From the NCBI GenBank assembly GCA_964542475.1, contig CAZIUL010000007.1:62001-126000 (forward strand): a stretch of 64,000 bases of DNA, in the 5' to 3' direction. A program made the position numbers and the translations under genes. This document shows, piece after piece, positions 47,351-57,124 of this stretch (within the stretch, counting starts at the first letter, position 1; the number at the start of each line of letters is the position of its first letter). The notes under the pieces were generated by a model. That model was not told the DNA's origin and made no database searches. It was given only the letters and a program-made list of their open reading frames with translations. The stretch comes from CAZIUL01 sp964542475. Lineage in GTDB: Bacteria; Planctomycetota; B15-G4; CAYZWU01.

Positions 47351-49492
47351 ATGGCATGGACACGGCAGCGGATGATTTTGATCGCGGTGTTTCTGGTGTT
47401 CGCAGCAGCAGCCTTTCCGGCAAGGGGCGATGAAGAAAACGGTGCGCTCCCCGGCCTTGCATCGCTCGTGCCTGAAAAAACGCGGGTTCTCATACAGTTC
47501 CCTTCGTTGAAAGGGGCATGGGAGGGTTTTTGCGCGCTTCCCCCGTACAGGATCTACCAAGACGAGGAGGTCCAGGCCTTTCTCCAGTCCCTGGATCTTG
47601 ACAGCGAAGAGCTCCTGCCCGGCGCTGACATGAAGACCATGGAGAAGCTTCTTTCCCTTCCCGATGTCTTCGGCGGCGAGATCGCGTTTGCCGTGCTCCC
47701 GCCCGATTCGGACCCGGAATGGGTATTGTCGCTGTCAGCCGTCGAGAACCCTGCCGGGGCATCCACCTTTGCCAAAAACGCGCTCATCCCCTTGCTAGAG
47801 GGCATCTTCCAGTGGGGCCCTGAAAAGGTATCGATCTGCGGAAAAGAGGTCATGCTTTTCAAAAACCCTGAGTTGACGCTTTGCATCTTCGAAGGCAGGG
47901 GCAGAATCCTGCTCACAAGCAGCGAAGAAACCATGGAGAAGCTGCTGGGACGTGCTGCAGGCACCGATGACACGCTCGCAACAAACGAGACCTTCATCAA
48001 TGCGCTCGAGAAATGCGAAGGCGAGGATGTATCGTTCAGGATATACGTCTCCAACGAAAGCCCGTGGAGGGACTGGCTGAACCTGAAAAGCGCGAGCGAC
48101 ATGATAATGTTCGACGCATCCGGGCTCCGCGGTGTGAGAAGCTTCCTGGCCAGCCTCTCCATGGCGGGTGGCAGGGCGGATGACCTGATCCGCCTGGACA
48201 TCCCCGGGGAAATGCGGGGTTTCCTTAACCTGTTCGCAGACGCTTCGATCGACATGCAGATAGCCCGGTTCGCGCCGGAAGACACACTCGTTCTCCTCGC
48301 AGGCCATCTGAACATCCCGGAGTTCTACAAGACGATCCTCGCCATCAGGAAAGCGAACGACATCATATTGGTGCGTGGAGGCGCGGAAAGCGCGAAAGAG
48401 GAGATCAAGGACGAGATGGGCATGCGCGCCTTTTTCGACATGATCCCACATCTCGGAACCGAGGCTGCGCTGTTCGTTTCCCTTCCAGGGGGATCAGGGC
48501 TCTGGCCCGAAGTGACCGCGGTGCTGGAGGTGCTCGAGCCTGACCAGCTTCAGACAAACCTTTTCGCGCTGGTAAGAACCGCCACGGGTGCTGACCCGAA
48601 GACCATAACCTTCAGCAACCGAAGGATCCACTACTACAGGCTTCCTGACATGGACTTCTTGCAGGTCAGCCTGTGCTGGTGCGTGACCGACGGCTACCTC
48701 TTCGCCTCGTACCACCCCACCGTGCTCAAAAGGCTGATACGCAGGATCGATGCGGACAGAGACGCGCTCGAGAACGATCAGGATTTCGCGAAAGCATGGA
48801 AGAAACTGCCCGAAGGATCGAGAGCCGTGGCCTATGTGAACTCGCGCAGGCTGTTCAACTGCCTTTACGGGATCATGCTTCCGGTAATGAACATGGCGGG
48901 CGGAGATGAGCTTCCGTTTGACCCGGCAATGCTGCCCACCTCTGAGGCGGTGCAGGCGTACCTCTCCTTCGGCTTGAGCGGCGTTACCGTGGAAGAGGAC
49001 GGGATCCGCGTAACGACCCTGTCGGACGGGTACGGCCCCACATCCATGGCAATGTACGGCCTGTGTATCGCGTCTTTTTTCGTACCGATGGAAGAATGGA
49101 GCGACTCCCTGACGAGACGGCCGTGCTGCGGGGACAACCAGAAACATGTCCACGACGAGCTCGAAAGCTACCGGCGAAACCACGGGCGATACCCGGCAAC
49201 CCTGGGGGAGTTATTCGATGAGGGGTGGTTCGGCTCTTGGGCGTTCTCCTGCCCGAAGGCACGCGAGAACAGACCGGCTTCAGAAAATGATGCCGCTACC
49301 GGGGAGGATTTCGGGTACGTGGTCACAGCAAAAGAGATCGACCCCCCGGAAACGTTTCCGGATGACTGGATGATCGTGTGGGATTCGGAGCCAAGGCACA
49401 ACAACGGCAGGATCGTGCTTCTTGGAGAGGGCGAGGTGACATGGCTACCCGAAGAAGCTTTTCAGGAACGTTTGAAGGAGCAGGGAAAATGA
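47351..49492 (+). CDS. large secreted protein of unknown function (DUF3352-like pattern, pseudopilin-like tail)
   Basis: 713 residues; AAGGAG precedes the ATG. Signal peptide about 1-26 (FAAAAFPARGD). It begins the mature part with LVPEKTRVLIQFPSLKGAWEGF and later has GGEIAFAVLPP and ILLTSSEETMEKLLG, the pattern of DUF3352-type proteins. Near the C-terminus HDELESYRRNHGRYPATLGELFDEGW resembles the variable region of type II pseudopilins, with IVWDSEPRHNNGRIVLLGEGEV after it, a motif common at the ends of planctomycete prepilin-like proteins. No type III signal helix is present. Its UGA overlaps the next start by four bases (ATGA). Confidence 0.6.
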   Translation: MAWTRQRMILIAVFLVFAAAAFPARGDEENGALPGLASLVPEKTRVLIQFPSLKGAWEGFCALPPYRIYQDEEVQAFLQSLDLDSEELLPGADMKTMEKLLSLPDVFGGEIAFAVLPPDSDPEWVLSLSAVENPAGASTFAKNALIPLLEGIFQWGPEKVSICGKEVMLFKNPELTLCIFEGRGRILLTSSEETMEKLLGRAAGTDDTLATNETFINALEKCEGEDVSFRIYVSNESPWRDWLNLKSASDMIMFDASGLRGVRSFLASLSMAGGRADDLIRLDIPGEMRGFLNLFADASIDMQIARFAPEDTLVLLAGHLNIPEFYKTILAIRKANDIILVRGGAESAKEEIKDEMGMRAFFDMIPHLGTEAALFVSLPGGSGLWPEVTAVLEVLEPDQLQTNLFALVRTATGADPKTITFSNRRIHYYRLPDMDFLQVSLCWCVTDGYLFASYHPTVLKRLIRRIDADRDALENDQDFAKAWKKLPEGSRAVAYVNSRRLFNCLYGIMLPVMNMAGGDELPFDPAMLPTSEAVQAYLSFGLSGVTVEEDGIRVTTLSDGYGPTSMAMYGLCIASFFVPMEEWSDSLTRRPCCGDNQKHVHDELESYRRNHGRYPATLGELFDEGWFGSWAFSCPKARENRPASENDAATGEDFGYVVTAKEIDPPETFPDDWMIVWDSEPRHNNGRIVLLGEGEVTWLPEEAFQERLKEQGK

Positions 49493-52014
49493 GTTTACCC
49501 AACGACAGCGTGAACAAACACAGCGCCGCATCACCGCGGATTTTCTGCATCCTCATGGCGGTCCTGGCGTTTTCATTCTGCGTACCGGCCCTTGCGCAAG
49601 ACGACGAAGGCGCTTCCCGCGCAACCGCGCTCGAAAAGATCAAGAGCCTCTACGCGCGACTCGAGCTCGCACCCCGCGACTCGTACCTGAACTACGCCAT
49701 AGCGACCATCGCCCGAATGCACGACATCGACCTGAAAAAAGAGGACATCGCCTTCCCGATTGTGCCGGTGGTCACGGACGACCCGGCAAGGCGCGTGGAT
49801 CTGTTCAGTCTAGGCACGGGCCTGCTCGCGCTGCACGAGTCGCTCCAGCTCTCCGAGCTCATAAACCCGAGAGACTCGGATGTGAAACGCGAAATCGCCA
49901 TGTCAGAGCTCGACCCGCCAAGGCTGCCATCCCTGCCTTACGAGGAGATGATAAAAGGGCATAAGATCGACGTTAACGAGGAAGCCGGGTTCGTGCCTGA
50001 TGACTGGGCCTACTTGCGCTTTACCTCGGGTGATGAGCTTCTTTCCTTCGCTTTGGAAGCGGACCGCTGGATCAGGCACCTGATAGTGTTCTACGGCAAT
50101 GAGGCGCGGGAAAAGGAGATGGTCCTGCAGCAGTTCGAGCACCTCGGGCTGCCCGATCCAAGGGCCTTGCCCGCTCTTTACAAGGCCCTGCCCGGGCCGA
50201 TCACCATCACAATGAGCGACCTCTTTTTGCGCGAAGGCACCGATGTGACCGTGATACTGCCTGCCGCCGTGCCGGCCCTTTTTTTCGGTGAAAGCAAAGG
50301 CAAAGCGGAGGAGATAAGCGAGGAGCAGCGCCCATACAAAAGACACGCTGCAAACGTGAACGGCCGCGTTGTCCTGTCAACATCAAGAACAGCACTGGAC
50401 AAGGTGGTCAGCCTGGCGGAAAAAGCGGCTGACACACAACCACCCGAAGGAACGCTTGCCGCGTGCGCAGATTTTCTTCACATGAGATCCCTTCTCCCCG
50501 CAAGCGCGGACGAGTCGGGCTTCATCTACCTGTCCGACGCTTTTCTTCGCCGCCTGGTCGGGCCGCGCCTGAGGATCAAGGAGTCGCGCCGCGTAAGGTG
50601 CGCCTCGCACCTTCGCACCATTGTCAACGCCGGACAGCTTTTCACGGAAGAGCGGGGGGCAAGGCCTGCAACAGTGGACGAGCTCGTGGAAAAAGGCTAC
50701 CTCGAGGAGTTGACACTGCGCTGTCCGCACAGCGGCGCCTACTCCCTGGATGAAGGGAGCGTCCCGTCGTGTTCGGTGCACGGCTGCCTCGGCTTCGGCA
50801 GGCTTACCCCCAACATCGATCTGAGCATGGACAAGGCGGATGAAAACGAGGCATGGGCGTACCGAAGGTTCAGCAGGGCGTACACGAACTTCTGGCGTCG
50901 CTACTTCGACCCGGTCGGGATCTCCATCAAAAGAAACGATGAGGATTTCGAGATCGACGTCATGGTGCTTCCGCTCGCGCAAGGATCGCTCTACCGGAAC
51001 CTCGCCTCATTCGCGGGCGGCGCACCCATCGAAAGCGGGGCCGGGCCCGTGCATCCCGACACCGTGTTTCTGGCATCGACCAAGGTGGACCGGGCGTTCG
51101 TCAACGATCTGAACTCGTGGATTTTCCGATCAAAGCTTGTCACAAAAAAAGAGCTCCGATCAGCGCTCCTCGAAGGGTTCGACGAACAAGTCATGCTCGG
51201 GCTGCTCGACGGGAAGATGCTCTTCGATTTCGACCTGTCGGAGTTCATGGGAAACGCTGTGCGCTGGAACCTTAGCGAGGACATCCTGCTCGCGCCCCTG
51301 TTCGGCGCGGCAAACCTGCCCGCGTACGCGTGCGTGCCGATTCGCGACATAAAAAAGGCAAAGGCGTTCCTGGACGCGCTCGAAAAAGGTCTGATCGTCA
51401 AGGCGAACAGGCCCGAGGGCGGGAGCTTCAGCATCAAAGTAGGCGCCTACGACCTCGCACCGAAAGCCGCGGTAGGAGACAAAGGGCATCGATTCAAGGC
51501 CATGACGATCGAACTCTTCTCGTTCAAGTTCAGACTCTTTTATGTGATCCATGACAATGTGCTCATCGCTGCAACGCGGCCGGATATACTATGCCGTGTG
51601 ATGGACGAGGCGAAACCGAACACCTACGCCACCCCTTACAACATCATGCTTTCGCTCTTCCCGGGGAGGTGGAACAAGGTCGGGCCGGACATGTATCTCG
51701 GCTATGAAGAGGCCGCGCGTGTAAGCTGCCTCAAAACCGTGGCAGCGCTATGGCCTTTCAGGGAGATGGACACAACCAGCGCAAGCCGCCTGCTCGGCAT
51801 CGACATCGAGTGTCCTGATTGCGGGAACTACTCGATAAACGCCGAAGGGGAGCCCTGCTGCTCGATCCACGGCACGCCCGCGAAACCCGCTCAGACCGAA
51901 AAGCCGTCAAAAGAAAACCCCACATCAGTGCTTTTCGACAGCATCGAAAAGATCACCTTTTCGCTCCGCTTCACCGAGGAAGGGATCCACACCAGCATCC
52001 TGGTGAGAAGATAA
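49489..52014 (+). CDS. large secreted protein of unknown function, companion of the preceding gene
   Basis: 841 residues from ATG 49489, which overlaps the upstream stop (ATGA) and has AAGGAG in front; upstream in-frame ATGs lie inside the previous gene. Signal peptide about 15-38 (AFSFCVPALAQ). Two Cys modules resemble each other: LRCPHSGAYSLDEGSVPSC with SVHG, and ECPDCGNYSINAEGEPCC with SIHG, like the C-terminal zinc-like modules of pseudopilin-type proteins. CASHLRTIVNAGQLFTEERG before the first is also pseudopilin-like. It shares the general plan of the preceding gene and is probably co-translated with it. Function unknown. Confidence 0.6.
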   Translation: MSLPNDSVNKHSAASPRIFCILMAVLAFSFCVPALAQDDEGASRATALEKIKSLYARLELAPRDSYLNYAIATIARMHDIDLKKEDIAFPIVPVVTDDPARRVDLFSLGTGLLALHESLQLSELINPRDSDVKREIAMSELDPPRLPSLPYEEMIKGHKIDVNEEAGFVPDDWAYLRFTSGDELLSFALEADRWIRHLIVFYGNEAREKEMVLQQFEHLGLPDPRALPALYKALPGPITITMSDLFLREGTDVTVILPAAVPALFFGESKGKAEEISEEQRPYKRHAANVNGRVVLSTSRTALDKVVSLAEKAADTQPPEGTLAACADFLHMRSLLPASADESGFIYLSDAFLRRLVGPRLRIKESRRVRCASHLRTIVNAGQLFTEERGARPATVDELVEKGYLEELTLRCPHSGAYSLDEGSVPSCSVHGCLGFGRLTPNIDLSMDKADENEAWAYRRFSRAYTNFWRRYFDPVGISIKRNDEDFEIDVMVLPLAQGSLYRNLASFAGGAPIESGAGPVHPDTVFLASTKVDRAFVNDLNSWIFRSKLVTKKELRSALLEGFDEQVMLGLLDGKMLFDFDLSEFMGNAVRWNLSEDILLAPLFGAANLPAYACVPIRDIKKAKAFLDALEKGLIVKANRPEGGSFSIKVGAYDLAPKAAVGDKGHRFKAMTIELFSFKFRLFYVIHDNVLIAATRPDILCRVMDEAKPNTYATPYNIMLSLFPGRWNKVGPDMYLGYEEAARVSCLKTVAALWPFREMDTTSASRLLGIDIECPDCGNYSINAEGEPCCSIHGTPAKPAQTEKPSKENPTSVLFDSIEKITFSLRFTEEGIHTSILVRR

Positions 52015-52126
52015 CCGGCCATACCGAGGCCGAAGAAAATTATCTTCCGGCTCGGTTTGGCTCATTGCCACCGTCACACGCCAAATTAATCGTAGGGGCG
52101 AAAAATCTTTCGCCCTCTTGGATTAT

Positions 52127-52162
52127 CATTATTGTTCATCCGTGTCCATCCGTGCTTGTCAA
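52127..52162 (+). repeat. short dispersed repeat around GTGTCCATCCGTG
   Basis: GTGTCCATCCGTG at 52141 recurs at about 61667 after the membrane gene, in both cases just beyond the 3' end of a plus-strand gene. The remainder of 52015-52226 has a small inverted repeat (GGGCGAAA with TTTCGCCC at about 52096-52113) and no gene. Confidence 0.5.
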
Positions 52163-52226
52163 CCGGCCGTCGGACCACTACGGATACCAGCCTAACCTGT
52201 CGGGCTTCTTCCCGTTGTTCGCACAT

Positions 52227-53915
52227 CTATTCTCCACTGCGTATGTACATCTCTCCTTCACAGGTGCCGTCACCGCTATACTTGGCAACAATGCGCAGCG
52301 ATGTCTTGCCCTTTGGACCATCAGTTACCTGGGCTGTTCGATTGATGTTCCAGGAGTTGGGTTTATCCAGCCGTTTGATGAGCAGCGGCGCTTCGGTGCC
52401 TGCCATTACTGCAACCGCACTCTTTACCTTCAAGGAGGTTCCCTTGCTCTTTTCACGGATTTCGACCTCGTACTGCCCGGGGGCACGGACATACGGTGTC
52501 AGATCAACATCGAAGAGCTGCCACTGTTCTGTCAGTTTCGCTGATTTCCATTCCCTGACCAGACGCCATTCCGTGCCTTCACGATCGCCGAGGGCTGCTT
52601 TGTTCCCTGCCTTTGTAGCATGATACGCGGCAAAGCTCCGGATCACGGGTTTGTCAACAGCCTGCGTGACTTTCAGCCGCAGACCCTCGAGACGAACCGT
52701 GTCAATGACATCGATCTTCTTGTGTCCAACAGATGCGCCGCCCAGGAGTTTTGACGATTTGCCATTGGCAAGCCCTTCGACTTCGTATGCGCGAATGATC
52801 TGTCCGTACCGGATGTCTTCCATGGTGATGAGGTGGTTAACCTGTGTAGGCCGCGCGAATGTTATTTGATGAACCGTTCCAATGCCCGATGTTTCCCCGG
52901 CCTTGTTTTTATATATTTGGCTGACCGCCTCACCGAACGCCTTGTACCGTTCGACATGCGATTCGGGAATTAGGCCGGATGTGTCCGGAGTGGCATTGAG
53001 AAGCAAGACACAGCCGCGACCGACCGATTTGTAGTATACATCCACAAGATGATCGGTTGACTTCAACATGTGGTCCGTTCCCGGTGCCCAGAACCATTTG
53101 TGATCGAGCAGCGTCGTGTCCATTTCCATGGGGAGCCACACGTCGCCGTCGGGATCGCTGTGCCGGCCCGTCGAAACACCGGTCAGGGCGTCCCTCTTTT
53201 TGACTGTCTGCCAGGCTGGATAGGGGGCAACCCCTTTCTCGTTGCCGGGCCAGCGCAATGTAGCGTGCGGCCCCTGGAACACCATGGCCCGGGGAGCATA
53301 CTTCTTCAGGATATCTCCCACCTCGATGACGCAGCTGCCGTCGAACCACACCTCCGAGACTTCTCCGTACCGCGTAAGCACTTCGGTCCACTGTTGACGC
53401 AGGACCTTGTTGTAGGCTTCCTGCTTTGCCGGGTCTTTGGTGCGTCCCCCGCTGCCGATGCCGGCTCCCCATTGATCATCACCGGGATAAACATACACTC
53501 CCAGTTTCAGTCCGTGCTTCCTGCAGCTTTGGGCCAGCTCCGCCAACACGTCGCCTTTCCCGTTCTTGTACGGTGTGTTCTTGATCCCATATTCACTGGT
53601 GTCGGTTTGCCACCAGCAGAAGCCGCCGGTGTGCTTCGCCACGAACAGGATCTGCCTTGCGCCGAAGGAGTTGGCAACCTTGCACCACTGGTCCGTGTCA
53701 AGTTCCGCCGGATCGATCCTGTTCAACGGAGTTGAGTGATCGTCATACTCCCGGCCCTGCCATGTGCACGGGTCGAGGCACAAAAACATCTCGATTTCCA
53801 TCTCATGCCAGGCAATCTGATCAGATGTAGGGACGCCGCGCGAATCAGGCTCAGCGCAAAGCGACGGCACAAACAGGACACATGCGCAAACAGCGGTTTT
53901 GATCGTGTGTTTCAT
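52227..53915 (-). CDS. secreted GH29 alpha-L-fucosidase
   Basis: 562 residues from ATG 53915 with GGGAG upstream. Signal peptide ends about residue 21 (LFVPSLCAEP). Catalytic TIM barrel about 30-330: FVAKHTGGFCWWQTD, GVYVYPGDDQWG, and the nucleophile Asp192 in EVWFDGSC. A beta C-terminal part follows (about 340-560), with QITFARPTQVNHLITMEDI and YGQIIRAYEVEGL typical of planctomycete/Bacteroidota GH29 enzymes. Removes alpha-linked L-fucose from extracellular glycans. It follows another GH29 gene by 22 bp on the same strand; the two differ strongly in sequence. Confidence 0.9.
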   Translation of the reverse strand: MKHTIKTAVCACVLFVPSLCAEPDSRGVPTSDQIAWHEMEIEMFLCLDPCTWQGREYDDHSTPLNRIDPAELDTDQWCKVANSFGARQILFVAKHTGGFCWWQTDTSEYGIKNTPYKNGKGDVLAELAQSCRKHGLKLGVYVYPGDDQWGAGIGSGGRTKDPAKQEAYNKVLRQQWTEVLTRYGEVSEVWFDGSCVIEVGDILKKYAPRAMVFQGPHATLRWPGNEKGVAPYPAWQTVKKRDALTGVSTGRHSDPDGDVWLPMEMDTTLLDHKWFWAPGTDHMLKSTDHLVDVYYKSVGRGCVLLLNATPDTSGLIPESHVERYKAFGEAVSQIYKNKAGETSGIGTVHQITFARPTQVNHLITMEDIRYGQIIRAYEVEGLANGKSSKLLGGASVGHKKIDVIDTVRLEGLRLKVTQAVDKPVIRSFAAYHATKAGNKAALGDREGTEWRLVREWKSAKLTEQWQLFDVDLTPYVRAPGQYEVEIREKSKGTSLKVKSAVAVMAGTEAPLLIKRLDKPNSWNINRTAQVTDGPKGKTSLRIVAKYSGDGTCEGEMYIRSGE

Positions 53916-53937
53916 GCTGCGTTTCTCCCTGCGAACG

Positions 53938-55365
53938 TTATTTCTCAGGCGCGATGTAGACTGCCAGCTCACGGATCTTGGGCGTGGCTACGGCCTGCTC
54001 GATCCGCAGGCGGAGCCGGCAGGCCGTGACGGGCGCATCAAGGCGGTGGATTCGCTTGTGGCCAATGCAGGTGCCGGCGGCGATCTTGCGCCACGCATCG
54101 CCCTGCCTCATTTCCACGACATACGCACGCACACGTTCGCCCTTGCGGATGTCTTCCTGCAGCACGATGTGATCGAACGCCGCCGGGGTCGGCAGTGTCA
54201 GCCCGATCTCGTCACCTTGGCCCTTGGTGTGACCAACGCGGTTGCTGAAGGTACACCGGATTGCGTCGCCCCATTCCTTGCAGCGCTTCGCGTCCGGTTC
54301 GGGTATCAGTCCGCGGTTGTCAGGGGTGAGCCCGATGATCAATGTCGAGTTGCGGCCGACGGATTTATAGTACATGTTCATCAGTGACTTTAACGGGTAG
54401 ATCTTTTGTTCATCACCTTTGTCCCAGAACCACTCGTGGTTTCTCAACGGCGCGTCGGACATGGCCGGGCACCAGAACCTGCCGTCAGGATCGCCATGCT
54501 TGAGCAATGCGAAGTTATCCCTTGCAATGTCAGCTCCGGCGCTTTCGCCGGCACCGGTACAATGATACGGAAACGTTGCCCAGCAGGGATACGGAACCGT
54601 TCCGGACTCGCTGCCTCCCCAACGGGCATCGGCGCGTTCGAGGCTGTGATAGAACAGGCAGCCCTTCTGGTATTTTTCAAACACGCCCAAGACGTCCGGA
54701 CCGCCTTGTTCCGGGCCGTGTGCGCCGCCGTCGAACCACAACTCGAACAACGGGCCATAGCGCGAGCAGATCTCTTCGACCTCTTTCTCGATCATGGCAT
54801 TGTAGGCTTCCTGGCTGATAGAGCTGCGTTCGGTTACCTTGAAGTCCCAGAGGCCGTATTGCGAGTTCCAGCGGGTGCCCATGTAGATCCCGGGCTCAAT
54901 ATCAAACTTCCTGCAGGAGGCGATGAACTCGGCCACGATATCGCGCTTGCCGTCTCCCCATTTAACGGCTTTCAGGCAGTACGGATTCGCGTCCGACTGC
55001 CAGAGCCGGAACCCGGTCTCGTGCGACGCGGTCAGGATCGCGAACCGGGCACCCATGTCCTTTGCCACCTGCAGCCACTGATCGGTATCGAGCTTGATCG
55101 GGTTGAAGATGTTGACGTCTTCCACCGCATTACGGCGGTTATGGTTCTGGTTGTAATGCTTGCCGTCAAACACGTGCAAGTCATAGCTGAACAATACGCC
55201 GAGTTCCGCCTCTTGCCACGCAAGCTGTTGGGCCGCGGGCTTGGCCAATCTGCCGCCGCCGTCTTCACGGGGCATTGCCTGATCGGATGAATGCATGGAA
55301 CATGCCGTCAGCCATACAGTGCAAGCTGCCAGCGCGACATGGAAAGTGTTTCGTGACATGTTCAT
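53938..55365 (-). CDS. GH29 alpha-L-fucosidase, predicted lipoprotein
   Basis: 475 residues from ATG 55365 with AAGGA upstream. Lipoprotein signal ending WLTAC (Cys22). Barrel motifs: LTASHETGFRLWQSDANPY, PGIYMGTRWNSQYG, and Asp212 in ELWFDGGAHG as nucleophile. The linker HEWFWDKGDEQKIYPLKSLMN and the beta tail (PAAFDHIVLQEDIRKGERV) are typical for the family. Divergent enough from its neighbour to suggest a different linkage preference. First gene of the pair; nothing else from a fucose pathway is adjacent. Confidence 0.9.
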   Translation of the reverse strand: MNMSRNTFHVALAACTVWLTACSMHSSDQAMPREDGGGRLAKPAAQQLAWQEAELGVLFSYDLHVFDGKHYNQNHNRRNAVEDVNIFNPIKLDTDQWLQVAKDMGARFAILTASHETGFRLWQSDANPYCLKAVKWGDGKRDIVAEFIASCRKFDIEPGIYMGTRWNSQYGLWDFKVTERSSISQEAYNAMIEKEVEEICSRYGPLFELWFDGGAHGPEQGGPDVLGVFEKYQKGCLFYHSLERADARWGGSESGTVPYPCWATFPYHCTGAGESAGADIARDNFALLKHGDPDGRFWCPAMSDAPLRNHEWFWDKGDEQKIYPLKSLMNMYYKSVGRNSTLIIGLTPDNRGLIPEPDAKRCKEWGDAIRCTFSNRVGHTKGQGDEIGLTLPTPAAFDHIVLQEDIRKGERVRAYVVEMRQGDAWRKIAAGTCIGHKRIHRLDAPVTACRLRLRIEQAVATPKIRELAVYIAPEK

Positions 55366-55480
55366 GGTATTTCCTTGTTTTCTGCTGGTACCGGGCTCGG
55401 ATTGATTTGCCGGCGCGTAAGCGACGGCCAAGTTGAACCCATTACTAATGAGGCGCAATAGATGGCCATGTGAAGCGTGT

Positions 55481-56506
55481 TTATTTCTTGTCGCCGACCC
55501 CGGTTTTTTTGGGGAGTTCTTCGATCAATTCCAGTTGCTCTTTGAACCATTCTTCTGATTGTATCTCTTTTCCATCGGACATTTTGATTATATACGCCTT
55601 GCCGCTAGTCGAGGAGCACGAACCTGCGATCCTGATGAAGTCGTCTGCTGTTTTGATCTCCGACTCCCTACGTTTCCATTTTTCCCTCATGAGGGTTATT
55701 GCATCATCCAGCGTGCGCTCTTGTCCATTGCGGATGAAGGTGGACCCGACGAGTTGCTTGAGCGAAACGATAAGGGCCTCGATCTTTTTCGTTTCCGAAA
55801 GCGGTTCGTCCAATTCAACTGTGCCCGGCCACAGCTGAAATGTTGCATTGTCTTCTCCCACTAGAAGGTTCGTGAGTGTCTTGAGCTTGATCCTGTACGT
55901 ATGAATGCCGGCTGTGAATGTGACCACGTCGTTCCCGCGAAGGGACCGTGTCGTAACGATCTCAGGTCCGTCTTGCCAAGACAAGGCGGTCATGACCTGA
56001 CCTCTGGTGATGTCATCCAAGGTCACCACCACTTTCCCGTTCGACCCAGGCAGTGCAGCGGTTGACCGCTGCTGTACGGAAAACTCAACAGGCGCATCAA
56101 GTACGATAGGGGCGACAGGTTCAGATGCGGCCGGCCACAATTGAAACTGTGCGCAGTCCTGTCCAAGAAGAACGTTTGTTAGCTTCTTGAGTTTGATCCT
56201 GTACGTATGATTGCCGGCTGTGAAGGTGACCCCGTCGTTCTCGCGAAGGGATCGGGTCGTAACGATCTCGGGGCCGCCCTGCCAAGACAAGGTGGTCATG
56301 ACCTGGCCTCTTGTGATGTCATCTATGGTCACCACCATCTTCCCATTCGATCCCGGCAGTGCAGTTGTTGAACGCTGCTGTACGGAGAACTCAACAGGCG
56401 CATCCAGTACGATAGGAGCGGCAGGCTCAGACGAAGGGCTCTCGTTTATTCGTCCCAGGCAAGACACAATTGCAAGTGCCGGTGCTAAGATCGCAAAAAT
56501 CTTCAT
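55481..56506 (-). CDS. lipoprotein with duplicated 102-residue beta domain and C-terminal DUF5329
   Basis: 341 residues. Lipoprotein signal ending AIVSC (Cys16). Residues 27-128 and 129-230 are two copies of one domain: EPAAPIVLDAPVEFSVQQRS and EPVAPIVLDAPVEFSVQQRS begin them, and QFQLWP / TFQLWP close them. The DNA of the copies is also nearly identical, so the duplication is recent. Residues about 237-341 match DUF5329 (IEALIVSLKQ, TFIRNGQE, REKWKR, DDFIRIAGSCSSTSGKAYIIK). Function unknown. Surrounding sequence is lower in GC than the housekeeping part of the window. Confidence 0.75.
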   Translation of the reverse strand: MKIFAILAPALAIVSCLGRINESPSSEPAAPIVLDAPVEFSVQQRSTTALPGSNGKMVVTIDDITRGQVMTTLSWQGGPEIVTTRSLRENDGVTFTAGNHTYRIKLKKLTNVLLGQDCAQFQLWPAASEPVAPIVLDAPVEFSVQQRSTAALPGSNGKVVVTLDDITRGQVMTALSWQDGPEIVTTRSLRGNDVVTFTAGIHTYRIKLKTLTNLLVGEDNATFQLWPGTVELDEPLSETKKIEALIVSLKQLVGSTFIRNGQERTLDDAITLMREKWKRRESEIKTADDFIRIAGSCSSTSGKAYIIKMSDGKEIQSEEWFKEQLELIEELPKKTGVGDKK

Positions 56507-56578
56507 GTTCTATTTCCTTCCCAACGTTTTAGAGATGACTTGCGGAACGCGAAGCGGCCCGCCAAGTCAATCTCGGTG

Positions 56579-57124
56579 TTATACCTTCTTTTGCAGCAGG
56601 TCCTTGATATTACAAAACTCGTCAATCATACCTTCCCCTATTGACCATCGCTTTAACTCTTTTAGGTCGACGTGATGATCCTGAGCGACCAGTACTGCTT
56701 GATCAAGGCATTGGCGATCACCGTCATGATAGTACCAAGTCAATCTGTCCTTTACACAATCAGTAGGGGAAATGATCTTTAGAATGCCAGTAAGCTCATG
56801 CCGCTCAACAATTTTTTTGACGGGTTCTTCGCCAACAGAAGGTGGTCCCGTAGGAAACTCAACAAACAATCTGGTTTCAGAATGCTTGAAGTATCGTCCA
56901 TCCTCCACAAAATCAATTCCCTTCATTGCTTCACAGAGCACGCTACGCTTGGGCGGCGTGAGCCCTGTGTGAACCATATCCAGGTCCATGGAGACATATT
57001 TACCGTGGCTATAGATGGAGACACATGCGCCACCACAGAGAACAACGTCTATCCCCCTCTTGCGAAGATGCTCCTGAACAAATGCAGCCAGTTCCGCTCT
57101 TCCCATATCACGAATCGACTTCAT
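56579..57124 (-). CDS. nucleotidyltransferase-like protein (DUF6036/AbiEii-type), toxin-like partner of the HTH gene
   Basis: 181 residues. The minimal nucleotidyltransferase core is visible: DVVLCGGACVSIYS then KYVSMDLDMVHTG, with G31, G32, S36 and the metal-binding D47 and D49. ISPTDCVKDRLTWYYHDGDRQCLDQAV is the characteristic second half of these AbiEii/DUF6036-like proteins. The start codon overlaps the stop of the upstream HTH gene by four bases (ATGA), the layout of a toxin-antitoxin or phage-defence pair. It could instead be a stand-alone nucleotidyltransferase. Confidence 0.7.
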   Translation of the reverse strand: MKSIRDMGRAELAAFVQEHLRKRGIDVVLCGGACVSIYSHGKYVSMDLDMVHTGLTPPKRSVLCEAMKGIDFVEDGRYFKHSETRLFVEFPTGPPSVGEEPVKKIVERHELTGILKIISPTDCVKDRLTWYYHDGDRQCLDQAVLVAQDHHVDLKELKRWSIGEGMIDEFCNIKDLLQKKV

